Of a stretch of DNA of 64,000 bases, positions 23,910 through 35,157 are shown in pieces. How positions within the stretch are numbered: position 1 is the first letter of the stretch; each line of letters opens with the position of its first letter. The notes below the pieces were generated by a model. That model was not told where the DNA came from and did not search any database. It saw only the letters and a list, made by a program, of their open reading frames with translations. Location: positions 2,058,501-2,122,500 of the forward strand of contig JARHVA010003167.1 of the NCBI GenBank assembly GCA_037957365.1. Direction: 5' to 3'. The stretch comes from Torreya grandis (Eukaryota; Streptophyta; Pinopsida; Cupressales; Taxaceae). Position numbers and translations under genes: made by a program.

Positions 23910-24873
23910 TGGTGAACAGACATCAAATTGCAAACAGGGCTAAACTATATGTATTGACAAAATGTTTTCTCAAACATAAAATATCACCTAGATTCTTCTT
24001 CAGTCTAGACAGTTTACTCATGTTATATAAGGCTAAAAACCCATTAACTCTTGGACAAAACAAAATTTTAAATTTAAAGATAAACTTCAATTTTTTGGCC
24101 TATCTGACTAGACTCTGCATACTTAATTCTAAATGGAAGTATGAAGTTTCAATTGTCTATATAAAAGGGATAGATCAATTGGCCACAAATAAGACTCACA
24201 TGGTCTTCTACATGTATGTATAGTTAGTCTATACATCCAATGAGTCGTGATAGCTGGGCGATCCTCTTAGGTCAAAACCATCGCATGACTCCACTATGAC
24301 CCAAACTTTGGAATGACCCAGCAGTAATATCTTTACAGGTTCATCAATTAATATGATTGGTCATGCATCATAGACCCAATGTTTGTATTTAATACTCAGA
24401 TCTTGGCAATAAACAACAAATAACCTTTTCAAATATTCGATCTTAGAATCGATTTCACTCAAAAAGGATACATACTTTATTAATATTATAAGATAATATA
24501 TATCTGGTGTTTGTCTGTGGATTGCAAATCTCTCTCACACCCTTCATTCATTCACTAATATACATATCCCCTATTTTTACATGAAAATCACCATACAAAA
24601 CCATATTTTCTCAACTTAGATACTCAATTCTATCCTAGGCTTCACACAACAACCTCCCAAAATGAGTAAAATAGTTCTTCTAACATAATAAAACTCAGAT
24701 CACTTAATATCTCACCCAACAGACTTGATTTCATGCGTAAAGGATACTTAGACAAATTTGAAAATTTGAAAATTGAAAAAATGGAGAGAAACCAACTTAG
24801 TACACCTAGACATGCTAAAACTCAACCAAGAACATGACAAATACAGTCCTAGCATGAAGATGCTCCTGCATCA
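23910..24873 (-). repeat. C 5' LTR
   Basis: TGGTGAACAG ... CTGCATCA, 964 bp; ends define the TTCAT target duplication. Confidence 0.92.
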
Positions 24874-25096
24874 TTCATCACCCTCATAATTGTACTAGGT
24901 GTGTTAGATAATCCAAATGGCATCATGATCTAATCATATAATCCATCCCTCCTCTTAATATCAAAATATAATCAAAATAAATCACCACAAACTTATCAAT
25001 GTAATGTCATAGCACTATGTTCATCACCCTTATAAATGTGATGGGTGTATTAGATAATCCGAATGGCATCATGATCCAATCATATAATCTATCCCT
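24874..25096 (-). repeat. tandem duplication inside B's RT
   Basis: 24,874-24,950 and 25,020-25,096 are near-identical (ttcatcaccct ... atccct), spaced 146 bp. The sequence before the second copy (aaacttatcaatgtaat, near 24,991) also occurs before the first copy, but on the other side of element C (near 18,263). The duplication therefore predates the insertion of C. Confidence 0.75.
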
Positions 25097-25640
25097 ACTC
25101 TTGAATGTCATTTGTCATTTATCTACTTCATGAATTTGAATATGATAGTATTCACTCCTTAGATCAATCTTGGTAAAGTATTTTTCTCCTACAATCACAT
25201 CCATCATATCATTTAAATGAGGTATATGAAATTTATACTTGATGGTAATTTTTTTTTATTATTTTAATATCCACGCACATCCCCAAAATTGATTTTTTAT
25301 TTATAATTAGAAATGTTGGTGTTGTATATGGCTTCATAGTCTCTCTTATTACACCCTTTCTGACGAATTCAATAACTTGTTTTTTTCAATTTTGCATGTT
25401 CTATTTGACTCATCCTATAAGCTACTCAATTATGTAGAGATAATAATAAAATAAAATCAATATAATGTTGAATGTCCATCTTTGGTGGTAAACCATCTAG
25501 TAATCCTTCAATAGTTATGTTATTTTTTGCTATTTACATCATTATTGTGTCTTTTTTATTTATTATCAATGCATAATAGTAACTTGGCATATTCATGTAT
25601 TTGATAAATTATTTTGTGGTTAGCATGATTTATATAGGCC
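25097..25640 (-). pseudogene. B reverse transcriptase, 5' part
   Basis: Decayed minus-strand RT continuing from 18,296. Nucleotide blocks match element A's RT near 13,020-13,350 and D's near 59,300-59,620, such as the tgatagta ... tccttagat(c/t)aat stretch. Confidence 0.6.
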
Positions 25641-26130
25641 CTTCTTTAAAAGTTAATAAAATCACATTTAGGACCACCCTTCCAAAAGTATATGTGCTTT
25701 TCACTCCCTCATGATTTACCCTGTTATCAAATTTCCATGGTTTATTCAATAACATATAGCATGCATCCATTGGTATAACATCACACCATATTTCATATTT
25801 ATAAGTTTTTACTAAATAAAACTTGATTAAACATATTTTATCTACTATAACTTCATTCCCTTTTTTAAAGTATGAAATTTACTAATGATTAGGATGTTTT
25901 TAACATTGCAATCCTAGTTTCTCAATCATGTCCTTAGAAACTATATTTTCACAACTACCACCATCCATATTTATTTTTCATATTATACTTTTTAAAGTAC
26001 ACATTGTATGAAAAAATATTTTTCTGCAACCATGCATCACCACCTTTTTTGTTCTTCACTTTTTATTTCCCTAGAGAAACTATTAGTCTCCTCATCATGA
26101 TATTTTCTCTAGTATTTACTGTTACAGCTT
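25641..26130 (-). pseudogene. B protease region
   Basis: Near 25,975-25,930 the minus strand encodes a MDGGSCENIVSKDM box, the D-G-G protease of this family. The flanking sequence matches A at 13,650-13,950. Confidence 0.6.
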
Positions 26131-27240
26131 CAATATTTTTCTCTTTCATCTTAGCGTCAATTAAATTCACTCTTGGGTGATTCTATTGCCTTATTTCTTG
26201 ATCTTGGTAGTGTATGAACTCAAAAAAAATATGTCCTTCTTCTCTACATTTGTAACAAACATAAGAACTGCATTGATTTGGAAACCATCCTCTAGCACCA
26301 CCTTTGCCTCATCCTCTTTGTTGGTTTTGAAAACCTTGTCTATTATCTTCTTTCCTTTCTCCACCATGTGATGATTCTCCTCTATTGTTATTAAACCCAC
26401 CTCTATTGATATTGAATCCACATCATCCCCTTATTAGAGGGGATTGTCCTCTTTTTGGTCCAATACTAGATGATTTAATGAAATTCTATTTATTTTGTTT
26501 TTCTACTACCTTCAAATCTAACTGATAATCCTCCTAAATGCAAATCATTCTATGCATGCTCAATTCATCTTGAATATAAAAATTAAAACCATTTAAATAC
26601 CTTGGATCCATTTGTCTTTGTTTTTTTTCATAATCCACTCCTATGGAAAGTTATTAAAAATCATTTATATAATCATGTATATTGTGATCCTTTTGCCTTT
26701 AGTTTTTAGATCCTCTATATAGGGTTTGTACATAATCTAGATGAAAAAATTTCTCCCTCGGTGTCTTCTCCATATTTTTTCATGACTTGATATTCTCTTT
26801 ACCTTTTATCTAACTCTCTTTTTTCGCGTGATCCCACCAAATCATTTCAAGACCCTTCAGTTTCATGCATGCAATCTTTAATTTCTTGTCTTCTCTCAAA
26901 ATTTACCATTTGAAAAACTTATCCATGCTATTCATGTAATCTATCAACTCTTCTACCTTTAAATTTCATCCATAATTTGGAACATCTAGATATATTCATT
27001 TGTTCCTTCCCTCTAAATTACTAAACATCATATCTCTCATTGATGGTGGATATACTTATTTTTCTTTATCTTATTAAACTTAATATTCATGATCTATTTC
27101 TTCTTTTACATCATCTTTCACTCTCCTTTGTCTTTAGTTTTTATAATTATAGTTAATTATTCCCCTTGCCTCTGCATCTCTTAGATAGTCCTATTCGTTT
27201 GATCAATTCATCCTTGTCCTCCCACCATATCTTACAGTTC
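26131..27240 (-). pseudogene. B gag, decayed
   Basis: Parallels A's gag at 14,100-15,190 and D's at 60,380-61,450. A frame at 26,421-26,191 contains FVTNVEKKDIFF, the remains of the zinc-knuckle region, and 26,740-26,960 corresponds to the REKFHPM / EELIDWI part. No long open frame remains. Confidence 0.55.
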
Positions 27241-27254
27241 CAAGAGTTAAACAT

Positions 27255-27266
27255 TCTCTAATACCA
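27255..27266 (-). other. B primer-binding site
   Basis: ttctctaatacca region resembles gctctgatacca with a few changes, two bases from the 5' LTR. Confidence 0.55.
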
Positions 27267-27268
27267 AA

Positions 27269-27816
27269 TATTCAACCTAAATACTATGAAGAAAAACAAA
27301 TCAATGGGAACAATACCCAAAACATTTAGAATAATAACTTGTATTACTTATTAATTAATGAATCAAAATAGTTACATACAAGTGCATGCAATAAATCACA
27401 ATTTAAAATTAGATTTGAAATGCAAAATTTGAAAATATAAAATAAATTGGACCTAATATTTTCAATAACTTCTATTTTTAGTAAGTTTTGCATGCAATTT
27501 TATGTATCTCAAAAAATATATAAATCTAATAACATTAAAATTAACCTAATAGATGAGTTTGGACTGAAGTTCATGTCTAGTGACAAAATTATGCTAAGTA
27601 TAAAATTAGATAAAACTTGAAAAAATATTAAAATTCAATTTTAGGCATTTAGATGGTCACATATAGCCTTTGAATTTTTTTCAAAACATCTATAAATGGA
27701 TAGATTGGATTATGGTTTAATCAAAATAATTTTGATGGTTGTTTTGGTAAAAATGATATCTTAAATAGAGACACAAATCAAAATTTATGGCCTCTAAAAT
27801 TTTGGGATCCACATCA
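27269..27816 (-). repeat. B 5' LTR
   Basis: 548 bp, plus strand TATTCAACC ... CACATCA, aligning with the two pieces of the 3' LTR (4060-4365 and 15,750-15,978, together 535 bp). Confidence 0.7.
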
Positions 27817-28409
27817 TTAATCACCTCTAAAAAATTTATCTTCTTAGTTTCTAGTGCATTAATGAACCAATCAGCTAACTCCTTGGTGCTCAAGTGACAT
27901 ATTAAAGTTGAACAATAATTTTCAAAACTATTATAACTTTACCATTACTAATTAGATTTATTTAAAATTTAAACACATCTTGTACACTAGATTTTATATC
28001 ATCTCACGAAATATAAAAATCTAGTTTGCTATGTCATTTAATAACCCTCTTGAAGTGTTGTAGACTAATTAAATGACACAAACTAAAATAAATAAATGAT
28101 AGATTAACACTTTAGCTCTAAATTAGTTGAAATTTACTAAATAAATTTTAATTTTAATTTAATATGACCTCATTAAATTTAACCATCTAATTATTTATTG
28201 CATTGAAAATACAATCTTTCTAAGTGTCTATTTATTAACAATCCATGCAAACTGATATAAATAGACAAAACATTTTCAGACTATTCTATGGAAAATGGAT
28301 ACTCTTATAATATCATTATTATGGGTTAACAAACTCACTCTGATAAAGCCATCAACATAAAAAAAAAAAACCTAAACTAGCACATGCCACTCTCTTTTTT
28401 GTTGATTCA
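27817..28409. repeat. R left LTR, second half
   Basis: Aligns with 29,750-30,339 and with 63,440-64,000: the tttctagtgcattaa block, atcatctcac, gtgttgtagactaa and acaatccatg blocks recur in order. It completes the LTR begun at 3510. Confidence 0.7.
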
Positions 28410-29189
28410 TGATTGCACAAACCCTTGGATTCTCTTATATCAAATACCCAAGTTTTATAAAATATGATATCTACCTCCCATACAAGGAACAAGTGGTAAA
28501 CCTAATATTTTTACCATTAGGTATAATGGTCATGGTGATCCTTTCCAATTTACTATTTACTTCAGTTATTTTTTATTATTTCTCTTCTATTTCAAACACT
28601 TTCTTGCTAATTTAAATTTATTTCTTCTCTTCTTACATATACTCTATTTTTTTCTCTCATATCCTTTTTATTTTGATATTTTCGGTATTAGATCCATAAG
28701 AGTCTCCTTCCCTAGTGGTATTAGATCTACTACAGTTTATCTTCCTCCACCAAAGTCTCATCCTCTTTTCTTTCCATCCTCTTGTATGTTGAAACCCACC
28801 TTTATCCAACCACCTCCACTAAGATACTTTTTTGTGTATCTTAATCTTAAATTTGGGGTTAAGCCCACCTGTAATGAGCTAAATCCTCCTAAATATTAAT
28901 TTTATTTGTTTAATCATTATCCAATATGTTGATAAAAAAATTAACATTCAATTAACTACCATCTCCTTCACCACTTTTCTCGTTATGAATACCACCTCAA
29001 TTTTGTCTTATTCATTCATAAAATTATTTAAATTTTCTTCTTCTTGAATCACTTGTTCATATTCATCTATTGATATGAAAATAAGCTTATCCTCCTTACT
29101 TTATTTCTTGAGTGTATAATTATGCACTTATAGCTTCACCTCTTCACCTTGAAAGGACTCTTTAAATAATTTAACTAAGAAAAAGAGAA
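28410..29189. other. R internal region
   Basis: 780 bp between the R LTRs. No RT, protease or integrase motif appears on either strand. The minus strand between about 29,170 and 28,950 reads as a decayed frame rich in acidic and Lys residues (blocks KEDKLIFISIDEYEQVIQ and KIEVVFITRKVVKEMVV) with a few stops, possibly a gag remnant or a captured host fragment. The plus strand ends in the purine tract aagaaaaagagaa immediately before the right LTR. Confidence 0.45.
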
Positions 29190-30339
29190 TGGGTCCACTT
29201 ATAGAGTGAATTTATCTCTATGTTTTTAGGTTAATCACTCTCCCATGATCACACACTTATCACATTACTTAGATTTGACTAATTTAACAAAACATTTTTA
29301 TTGCATTCAAGAAATTGTTATGAAGAACACAATAAAAACTCACAATCACACTCCCAAACATACAATTTATTTAAGAGGTTTATTACATTAGAAAAAGAAA
29401 TTCTATATTCTCATACCATTCCTTGTAGATTAGCACAAATATTTATTCTACTTCTAGGGTATTCTTTTATGACACATCTCATCTCTTTCTCCAAAATTGA
29501 CTTCTTTCTATAAATATATTATTCCATTGATATCCAAAGCTTCATGGGGTGACTCTAAAAACTCATTGACCTTAATATAATTTACATGAGTTTGAAAACA
29601 TTCAATTTTTTGAATTAAATGTCATAATATAAATAATGACTCATTCCACACATCACAAAGCAAAGACATTCATAGATAATTGTTAAACATTGCCATTATA
29701 ACGTTTACAAATTTGAAACCTAGCATTTAAGAATAATATTAAAACACCAATAACCTCCAAAAATGTTGTCTTTCTTAATGCTACTTCCTTAAATAACTAA
29801 ACTTTTAAATCTGAGTTACTCAAATAATATTTTCAAGATGAATAAAAATTATAAAAACTATCATAAATTTACAATATTTATTAAATTTATTTAAAATTTT
29901 AAACTTAAAATTTAAACTACATTTTATATCATCCCACCAAATTTTAAAATTGAATTTTCTATGATATTAAAGAACCCCTGGTGCCATGTATCTCACATGA
30001 AGCAAATGATGTAAACTAATGGAAACATATGGTATATTAACGATGTAACTAAAAATTAACTAAAATTTAATGAACATCTTTTAATTATTAGTTAATATCA
30101 CCTTACAAAATTTAACCATTTAATTATTTACTATGTTAAAGAACCATTCGTGCCAAATGTTTATGTCTTAACAATCCAGGTAGTTTGACAAAAGCATGTA
30201 AAAGATATTCATACTATTTTATAATAAAAGAAAACTTTTACAACATGATTCTCAAAAGTTAACAAGCTTATTCCAATAAACCTACGAACACAATAAAATA
30301 AACTAAAATAATATATGAAACTTTATTTTTGGTTGACCA
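29190..30339. repeat. R right LTR
   Basis: Begins TGGGTCCACTTATAG after a purine tract and ends near ttggttgacca; about 1,150 bp against 1,142 for the two halves of the left LTR. The right edge is set by loss of similarity and could be off by ~10 bp. Confidence 0.65.
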
Positions 30340-30782
30340 AAATTGTACGAATTTGCAGATACTTCTATATCACTCTGAAAACAACCTAAAACCTATAATA
30401 ATAATAAATAAATAAAACCACAATTAAAAATAGAAACACAAATATATAATTAAAAAAAAAAAAAAAAAACTAAATATTATTAATTAAAAATATAGTATTT
30501 ATTAATAAATTTTAATTATTTTCTTATTAAATATTGATGACTAATCTTTTATTTTCCAAAAACAAGAGATTATTCAATTTTGAAACATATGAATTGCTAA
30601 GAAATTCATATATTTTATTAATTTAAAAAAAAATAAAAATAAAAAGCCTATCATATATCTTTTTTCAAGATAAAATACACATAAATATGGAGAAAATAGA
30701 AAACCTTAGTATTTCTCATCTCCCGAGCATTCACATGTATATATTCCAAGCATAAGCTATGGTCTTCAATACTTAAGATCTC

Positions 30783-30912
30783 ATATACAAAAATATGAAA
30801 TGAACTCATGAAAGCTAATTTATTTTATTTATTTTTGTTAATTTTAAATACAAAAATATGATATTAAGTCATGAAATTAAATTTATTTGATTTATTTTGG
30901 TTATTAACAGTT
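30783..30912 (+). repeat. two-copy tandem repeat, ~67 bp
   Basis: tacaaaaatatgaaatgaactcatga and tacaaaaatatgatattaagtcatga start two adjacent units that continue into similar attta(t/g)tttatttt(g/t)gttatt tails. Confidence 0.65.
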
Positions 30913-30926
30913 GTAAATATAATAAT

Positions 30927-30928
<2 letters not shown>

Positions 30929-30988
<60 letters not shown>
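30929..30988. repeat. (AT)n microsatellite
   Basis: About 30 uninterrupted AT units. It is flanked by direct repeats: ttgtaaatataat occurs just before it and tttgtaaatataat just after it. Confidence 0.95.
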
Positions 30989-30994
<6 letters not shown>

Positions 30995-31024
30995 TTGATT
31001 ATTAATATTTGTAAATATAATTTA

Positions 31025-31101
31025 AATTTGTTTACTTCAAAAGAATGAAAAAAAAATTATATATATAAAATTTGTTTTCATTCTTTTGGAATGAACAAAT
31101 T
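31025..31101. repeat. long inverted repeat / hairpin
   Basis: Arms 31,025-31,051 and 31,075-31,101 are reverse complements with about three mismatches; the inner 14 bp (caaaagaatgaaaa / ttttcattcttttg) are perfect. The loop is 23 bases. It may be a tiny MITE or the core of a foldback element. Confidence 0.8.
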
Positions 31102-31820
31102 GAAACTATAATTTATATTATTTTTAAAATAAAATATTATTTTTACATCACTAACATTCTAAAATAAAATATATTAAAATAAAAATAAATTATATATTTT
31201 ATAAAATTCTCAAACACACATTTTTAAAGAAAATCTATTTTATTTTCTTTTTAAAACTTTAAAAAATATAAATTTAAAGAAAGCCAAGTATTTTAATTTC
31301 ATAAATTTTGAAACTCATATATTTAAATAATATCATAACTATTATTTTTTAAAAACAAAAAATTATAAATTTAAAAAAAAACCCTTTTCTACATCAACCA
31401 TATCTTTTAAAAAAAAAAATTGTTTATATTTTATTTAATTTAAAAATACACAATTTCCAAAAAAAATCGAAATAATTAATATGTTTCACTTATAAATTTT
31501 TCCAACAATTAAATTGAAACACATTATTCCAACCACTTTTATTAGAACATTTTTTTATTTTAAAAAGGTATTGAGAAAACTCTTTACTTGCTCCCTGCTA
31601 ACTGAGGTGTTCTTTATCGACTCAAATGCACCATACAATATAGCTGAAAGAGGATTGTGAAGATTAAAATATTTAAACTCGAAATCAACGAAAGTAGGAT
31701 AGTTTGTATGAAAAAAATATGTATTAAATTTAAAAAATATTTATGAAACAAAAATAAAATATAATAATAAAATGTATCATATATATTCAAGTTATCTTGA
31801 TTTTTTGAGGTACATTAAAA

Positions 31821-32015
31821 CCAGGCTATAATCTAATTTAATCCATTAATTACAAACCCAAGTATAAATATTCAATACAAATGTATGCCAAATCGTATGA
31901 CATAAAAAAATTTAGCTGCATTAGAACTACAAATATAACCTAGCCTAGCCTATCGATTACAAACCAAGTACAAGTATTCAACACATATACATGCCAAGCC
32001 ATCTCCCATAAGTTA
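31821..32015 (+). repeat. two-copy tandem repeat, ~109 bp
   Basis: Unit 1 (31,821-31,905) and unit 2 (31,936-32,015) share attacaaaccca/attacaaacca, agtattcaa(t/c)aca and atgccaa(a/g)cca in the same order with a 109-bp period. Confidence 0.65.
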
Positions 32016-32797
32016 TTTATATCATACCAATAATTTGAAAATGCATACAGACTCAAATTATAGATAAAGCAAAAATATCTATTATAATGCTCTCTTTGAC
32101 TAATGAAAATTATTTCTTTTTATTTAATGAAAAAGCTCATAAGATTTGAAAAGTATTTTGGCCAATTTTATAACGAAATACATAAACTTTTGGATAATTT
32201 TTTTTTTCTAAACACTATACCAAACATATGAAACGACATGAGTGTTATATGATTGATCTGTCAGAAGTCAAACAGAATAAAAGTTGATGGATATATTCCT
32301 ATCTTTAAAAATTTTAAAAACAAATAACGTAAAGTGATCTCACATAAAACATAGAAAATCGAATAAAATTACAGAAAATTAATGTCGTACAATTTTTTTT
32401 ATTTTATTGTCATTTGTATTTAACATTATTTGTGTCATTAATAAAATATTATCATAATTTTTTATTATTTTTAACGAATTTAAGTCAAAATTTAACACTA
32501 TTTTATCAACGATCTTTCCAATGAGACGTAACTCACATTCTAAAGTGTGATTCTTTTCATCTAATTTTTATTATCTTTAACTTAAACTAAAATCATAATA
32601 TTAACCTTATATTATTATATTTTATTAATAATTTTGTATAAAAAAATCAATTTATCATTTAAAATCAAGGTTATATTTATGGAGTCATCATCCTTTTATT
32701 TATATAAAGTTTTTATATTTAATATTGAATCTTAAAATAAAAGATCTTAATTATTCAAAAAATATATATTTTGTTATCAAAACTTTTTGAATTATCA

Positions 32798-32955
32798 AGT
32801 GGATTGTAGTTTAATAGTAAGGATGATGGTATTAAAGGTGTTGTTTATACAGCCATCAAAATACAAATCTTAAGAGATACTAAAAAATGATGTGACTAGA
32901 ATCATACCCTGAATGAATTTGGTAAAATAGATACCCCTCAATCCTTAGCACTAAA
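32798..32955 (+). mobile_element. candidate tRNA-derived SINE, copy 2
   Basis: Head ggattgtagtttaatagtaa resembles the start of plant tRNA-Asp-like genes including the A box; a poor B box lies near 32,850. The remainder aligns with the reverse complement of 1398-1552, ending in atagatacccctcaatcctta. Confidence 0.45.
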
Positions 32956-33054
32956 CTGATGAAACATTCTATAAATCTAATCTATGTAAAAACAAAATTT
33001 AATTAAAAAACTTTTCAAATCAAATAAAACTTAACATCAATAATAAATTAATTG

Positions 33055-34010
33055 ATAATAATTTAGTGTTTGACAATTTTTAAATGTTATTTGATTCTGC
33101 TTAAAACCTAATGTCCATATATATATATATACACTCACATGAAACTTGTTACTATAATCTTAAAATATGCATACATTTATTTGACTATTAAAATGGTTGG
33201 TAAGGTTAATTTACCCATCATTTTCATGATGCGTATGTGGCATATTCTTGTAAACGATACTCTTACACCTAATTGTTATGTTTGCATATGAAACATAACG
33301 TGTATATTAAATAAAAATAAAATAAAATTTTTACAACATTCTACATTGTATTACCCAAACATTTCAAGTCGAGCCAAAAACATAGACATCAATTACTTCT
33401 TATTTATTTTTATTAACATGATAATATAAAATATTTCAGAGAATAAATTGTTTGGTAATAGATTAGTGTTTTGTAATTGGCGACATTAGTTATTAATAAT
33501 CATAATACAAGTACACGTCTATTTCACTATTAAAATGATTGGTAAGGTTAATATATTCATTATTTTTGTTATGTGTATGCAACATTTTTCTAAAAAAACT
33601 TTTATATTTATATAGTTGCCTATAAAATTTAATAATATAAAATAATAAATCATATAAATTCTAAAAAAATTAGAGAATTCTACATTTTATTATTAATTAT
33701 AAAAACTTTATAAATCAATTATATATATATATATAATATTTTATAATTAACAGCCTTAATTTTCATTCTCTTTAGAACCTAATGTCTACATACACCCAAT
33801 CCCCCTAAAAAAAGAAAACAAGTAGTAGGCTGAAGAAACAGCAAGACGTAACTTGTTACCATAATCTAATACATGCATCCGTCTGTTTTACTGTTAATGC
33901 ACACATTATTTTCCTTATGCGCCTGTAACATATTGTTCTGAACAAAACCTTATCCCCAACTGCTATGGTTGCCTATGAACTTTAATGATATATAAAATTC
34001 AAACGTGAAA
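33055..34010 (+). repeat. three diverged tandem repeats, ~350 bp period
   Basis: Units start near 33,055, 33,450 and 33,745. Shared blocks are tttgactattaaaatggttgg (33,179), tttcactattaaaatgattgg (33,523) and ttttactgttaatg (33,886), each followed by att(t/a)tc(c/a)tgatgcg(t/c)-like sequence and a tatggttgcctatgaa-like end. Units 1 and 3 also share aacttgttac(t/c)ataatct. They end about 260 bp 3' of the VQ stop codon. Confidence 0.75.
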
Positions 34011-34271
34011 TAAATAAAAAAAGTATCGTGCTGCAAATCTAGATCATAAGAATCTCACGAGTAAATTAACTAACACCATTACAACGAATTCCTAACTAAC
34101 TCTCCACTAACCAAATATTACAATAATCTATAAAATAAAACATTAATAATATACGTTAGAGCTATATAATGTTTTCATCTCTTACTGACTATCTGTACAC
34201 GAGGAAAAACCTACACCCACAAAGAGAAAATAGTTGTTCTGAGTAAAGTGTAGAGTGATCTGTATTCTCTT

Positions 34272-34757
34272 TCATGGAAATGGCCTTAAACTGCAATCTG
34301 CATCAGATGTACTGGTCATGAAATCAATGGAGAGAAAATCAAAATAAAGTGTGCCGTCTAAGAAATCCTTTGTCTCGAACATGTTGGTGACCATATCATA
34401 CATATCCTTCTGCTGAACCTCGGGTGCAAGATCGGCATCGGGCATGCGCGGACCAATTTCAGGCTGGGGGTTGTAGTTAAATTGCTCTTTCGTCTTGGCT
34501 AACTTCGGTTGTAGGCTGTCATCACAATCACAGTTCAGTGGTTCACAAGAAGAAGATGATGAATGATGATCATGAGTAGCAGATGTCGGTGGCTTTCGTC
34601 CAGTGAGAGACTGTACAATAGCACGGAATTCTGATTGGCTTGCTTCGACCATTGTAGGGCTCCCAATATAAACTACCATCACTGCTTTACCTCTGGAGGA
34701 TTTGTATCGTCGTGGTGGTGGTGCTAATCTTAACCTGTGAGAGGTTCGCTCTGCCAT
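34272..34757 (-). CDS. VQ-motif protein, SIB1-like
   Basis: 161 codons, no intron. The VQ signature FRAIVQSLTG sits at residues 44-53, preceded by VMVVYIGSPTMVEASQSEF, an arrangement like the sigma-factor-binding proteins SIB1/SIB2. Members of that family bind WRKY33-type transcription factors in the nucleus and plastid sigma factor SIG1, and act in defence and stress signalling. The N-terminus is basic (RTSHRLRL, PPPRRYKSSRGK). A Ser/His patch (about 65-75) and an acidic C-terminus with FLDGTLYFDFLSIDF follow. The ATG at 34,757 is the first in frame and has a good context (A at -3, G at +4); the open frame extends upstream without ATG to 34,871. Expression cannot be judged from sequence. Nothing looks damaged, in contrast to all retroelement genes around it. 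Confidence 0.82.
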   Translation of the reverse strand: MAERTSHRLRLAPPPRRYKSSRGKAVMVVYIGSPTMVEASQSEFRAIVQSLTGRKPPTSATHDHHSSSSSCEPLNCDCDDSLQPKLAKTKEQFNYNPQPEIGPRMPDADLAPEVQQKDMYDMVTNMFETKDFLDGTLYFDFLSIDFMTSTSDADCSLRPFP

Positions 34758-35149
34758 GATCCGTCTCACCTGCACCTCTCCGATGTGTAAGAGCCAAATT
34801 AAGATAAGTAATCGAATTTGAAATAGATTTCTACAAAATTGCAAATGAAGTGAGGAGAAAGTTAAGCGCACATAAGACGAAACATCCGTGTTCGTGCTTT
34901 TCGGAGTTGTTGGAGAGAGAAATATGTAAATATGGTGCGGGAGAAAGAATGTATGGAGAAGAAACCGGAAAATTATTCGCTAGAAAGCGATGGGTTGTTC
35001 AATTTCTCAAACCACCATTCCGGAAATAATTACAATATATTCCATTGAAGAGATTGCGTTTTGATAAGGCCTGCCGACTCCCTTGGTTGTCAATCAACTA
35101 CGTGTTTTGCTCTATCTTCCATAAAGGGGATAAATGAATGAGAGTGGTC

Positions 35150-35157
35150 TTTTTATA
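35150..35157 (-). promoter_or_regulatory. possible TATA box of the VQ gene
   Basis: On the minus strand this reads within ctataaaaag, about 395 bases upstream of the ATG, implying a ~360-base 5' leader. AT-rich surroundings make chance matches common. Confidence 0.3.

Larger units (their letters stand above)
18297..24873 (-). mobile_element. chromovirus gypsy element C, nested in B
   Basis: Minus-strand Ty3/gypsy of 6,577 bp: LTRs 18,297-19,250 and 23,910-24,873, a perfect 5-bp target duplication TTCAT (18,292-18,296 and 24,874-24,878), a perfect primer site, and gag, protease, RT, RNase H, integrase and chromodomain in order. It interrupts B's RT. It is the best preserved gypsy here, yet has stops and frameshifts. 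A hand comparison of the first ~150 bp of the LTRs shows roughly 7% difference, so it is younger than N or A. Confidence 0.92.
4060..27816 (-). mobile_element. gypsy element B (Ty3 type), split by A and C
   Basis: Minus-strand Ty3/gypsy element. Its 5' LTR is at 27,269-27,816 and its 3' LTR is in two pieces (4060-4365 and 15,750-15,978). Between them, read right to left, are a tRNA-Met-type primer site, gag, a DGGS-type protease, RT, RNase H and integrase remnants. It sits inside the left LTR of R: R sequence stops at 4059 and resumes at 27,817. B is interrupted by A in its 3' LTR and by C in its RT. All reading frames are badly decayed. No clear target duplication remains. Confidence 0.75.
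3510..30339. mobile_element. LTR element R, non-autonomous, split by gypsy B
   Basis: Two long similar segments, 3510-4059 plus 27,817-28,409 (left copy, split) and 29,190-30,339 (right copy), align along their length and behave as ~1.15-kb LTRs around only 780 bp of internal sequence. A third LTR copy starts at 63,297. No gag, protease, RT or integrase is recognisable inside, so the element is probably non-autonomous. Orientation is unresolved: a purine tract directly before the right LTR argues for plus, a decayed reading frame in the internal part runs on minus. The 23.8 kb inside the left LTR is element B with its own insertions. Confidence 0.65.
30340..32797. other. AT-rich spacer
   Basis: Very AT-rich sequence with poly-A runs. 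No coding potential seen. It holds the tandem repeats, the (AT)n run and the hairpin listed separately. Confidence 0.6.

Noticed and set aside
34758..34871. N-terminal extension of the VQ protein
   Set aside because: The extension has no ATG (it begins at GTG in frame). The first ATG, at 34,757, has a good context and gives a normal VQ protein length.
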